Below are positions 5,579 through 5,639 of a stretch of DNA of 5,639 nucleotides, piece by piece. The DNA is taken from contig DIWM01000014.1 of assembly GCA_002428485.1 (NCBI GenBank), forward strand, positions 311 through 5,949, in the 5' to 3' direction. This stretch comes from Deltaproteobacteria bacterium UBA6106. GTDB lineage: Bacteria > Desulfobacterota > Syntrophorhabdia > Syntrophorhabdales > Syntrophorhabdaceae. Under the pieces are notes generated by a model. The model worked only from the letters and a program-made list of their open reading frames with translations. It had not been told where the DNA came from and searched no databases. The position numbers were made by a program, and so were the translations under genes. Within the stretch, counting starts at the first letter, position 1, and each line of letters opens with the position of its first letter.

Positions 5579-5639
5579 AGCCCAGATTTTCCATTAGGAT
5601 TAGCACAGTGTCAGACTTTTCCCCGCAAACACGCTCATT

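Larger units (their letters stand above)
5353..5639. other. Gene-free, AT-rich intergenic tail
   Basis: This 287-base stretch holds the two GTGT/ACAC hairpins and the AT-rich palindrome listed separately. Beyond those I see no gene start, tRNA-like fold or convincing promoter. The 8-mer AAACACGC occurs at 5417-5424 and again at 5627-5634, on either side of the palindrome. Confidence 0.6.

Overview
This 5.6 kb window looks like chromosome from an anaerobic, Gram-negative, Desulfobacterota-type bacterium (Syntrophorhabdus or Syntrophobacterales-like). That assignment is an inference from protein style: a Liv-type transporter, a soluble PAS histidine kinase with a Cys-containing PAS domain, and an NtrC-family regulator. 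The AT-rich palindromic repeat at the right edge fits it too. No species can be named from the sequence alone. The coding regions appear moderate in GC and the spacers are clearly AT-richer.

Left half, minus strand (1-2243): the first three genes of a branched-chain amino acid-type (HAAT/Liv) ABC transporter operon, read right to left. They are a periplasmic substrate-binding protein (livK-like), the permease livH, and the first 42 codons of the second permease livM, cut by the window edge. Spacing is tight: a 4-nt gap, then a 4-nt GTGA overlap. The ATPase genes (livG, livF) would be expected beyond the left edge.

Centre (2244-2486): a 243-bp divergent control region. A strong sigma70-type promoter reads left into the transporter operon, followed by a leader of about 116 nt with three short stem-loops and a competing alternative pairing. 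A second sigma70-type promoter with a perfect TATAAT reads right into the kinase gene. A short palindrome lies between the two promoters.

Right half, plus strand (2487-5352): an overlapping two-gene two-component system. It consists of a soluble histidine kinase (PAS-PAS-DHp-HATPase, no membrane segment) and an NtrC-family sigma54-dependent response regulator (REC-AAA+-Fis HTH). The divergent layout suggests, but does not prove, that the pair responds to the transported solute or controls the transporter. No convincing -24/-12 (sigma54) promoter was found in either spacer, so the regulator's direct targets may lie elsewhere.

Right edge (5353-5639): no gene. It holds two GTGT/ACAC hairpins (a possible terminator zone) and an AT-rich imperfect palindrome of about 99 bp with perfect 13-bp outer arms, resembling dispersed REP/MITE-like repeats.

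Most of the window is ordinary. The best leads are the structured liv leader, the Cys motif in the first PAS domain, the unusual C-terminus of the regulator's HTH, and the palindromic repeat.
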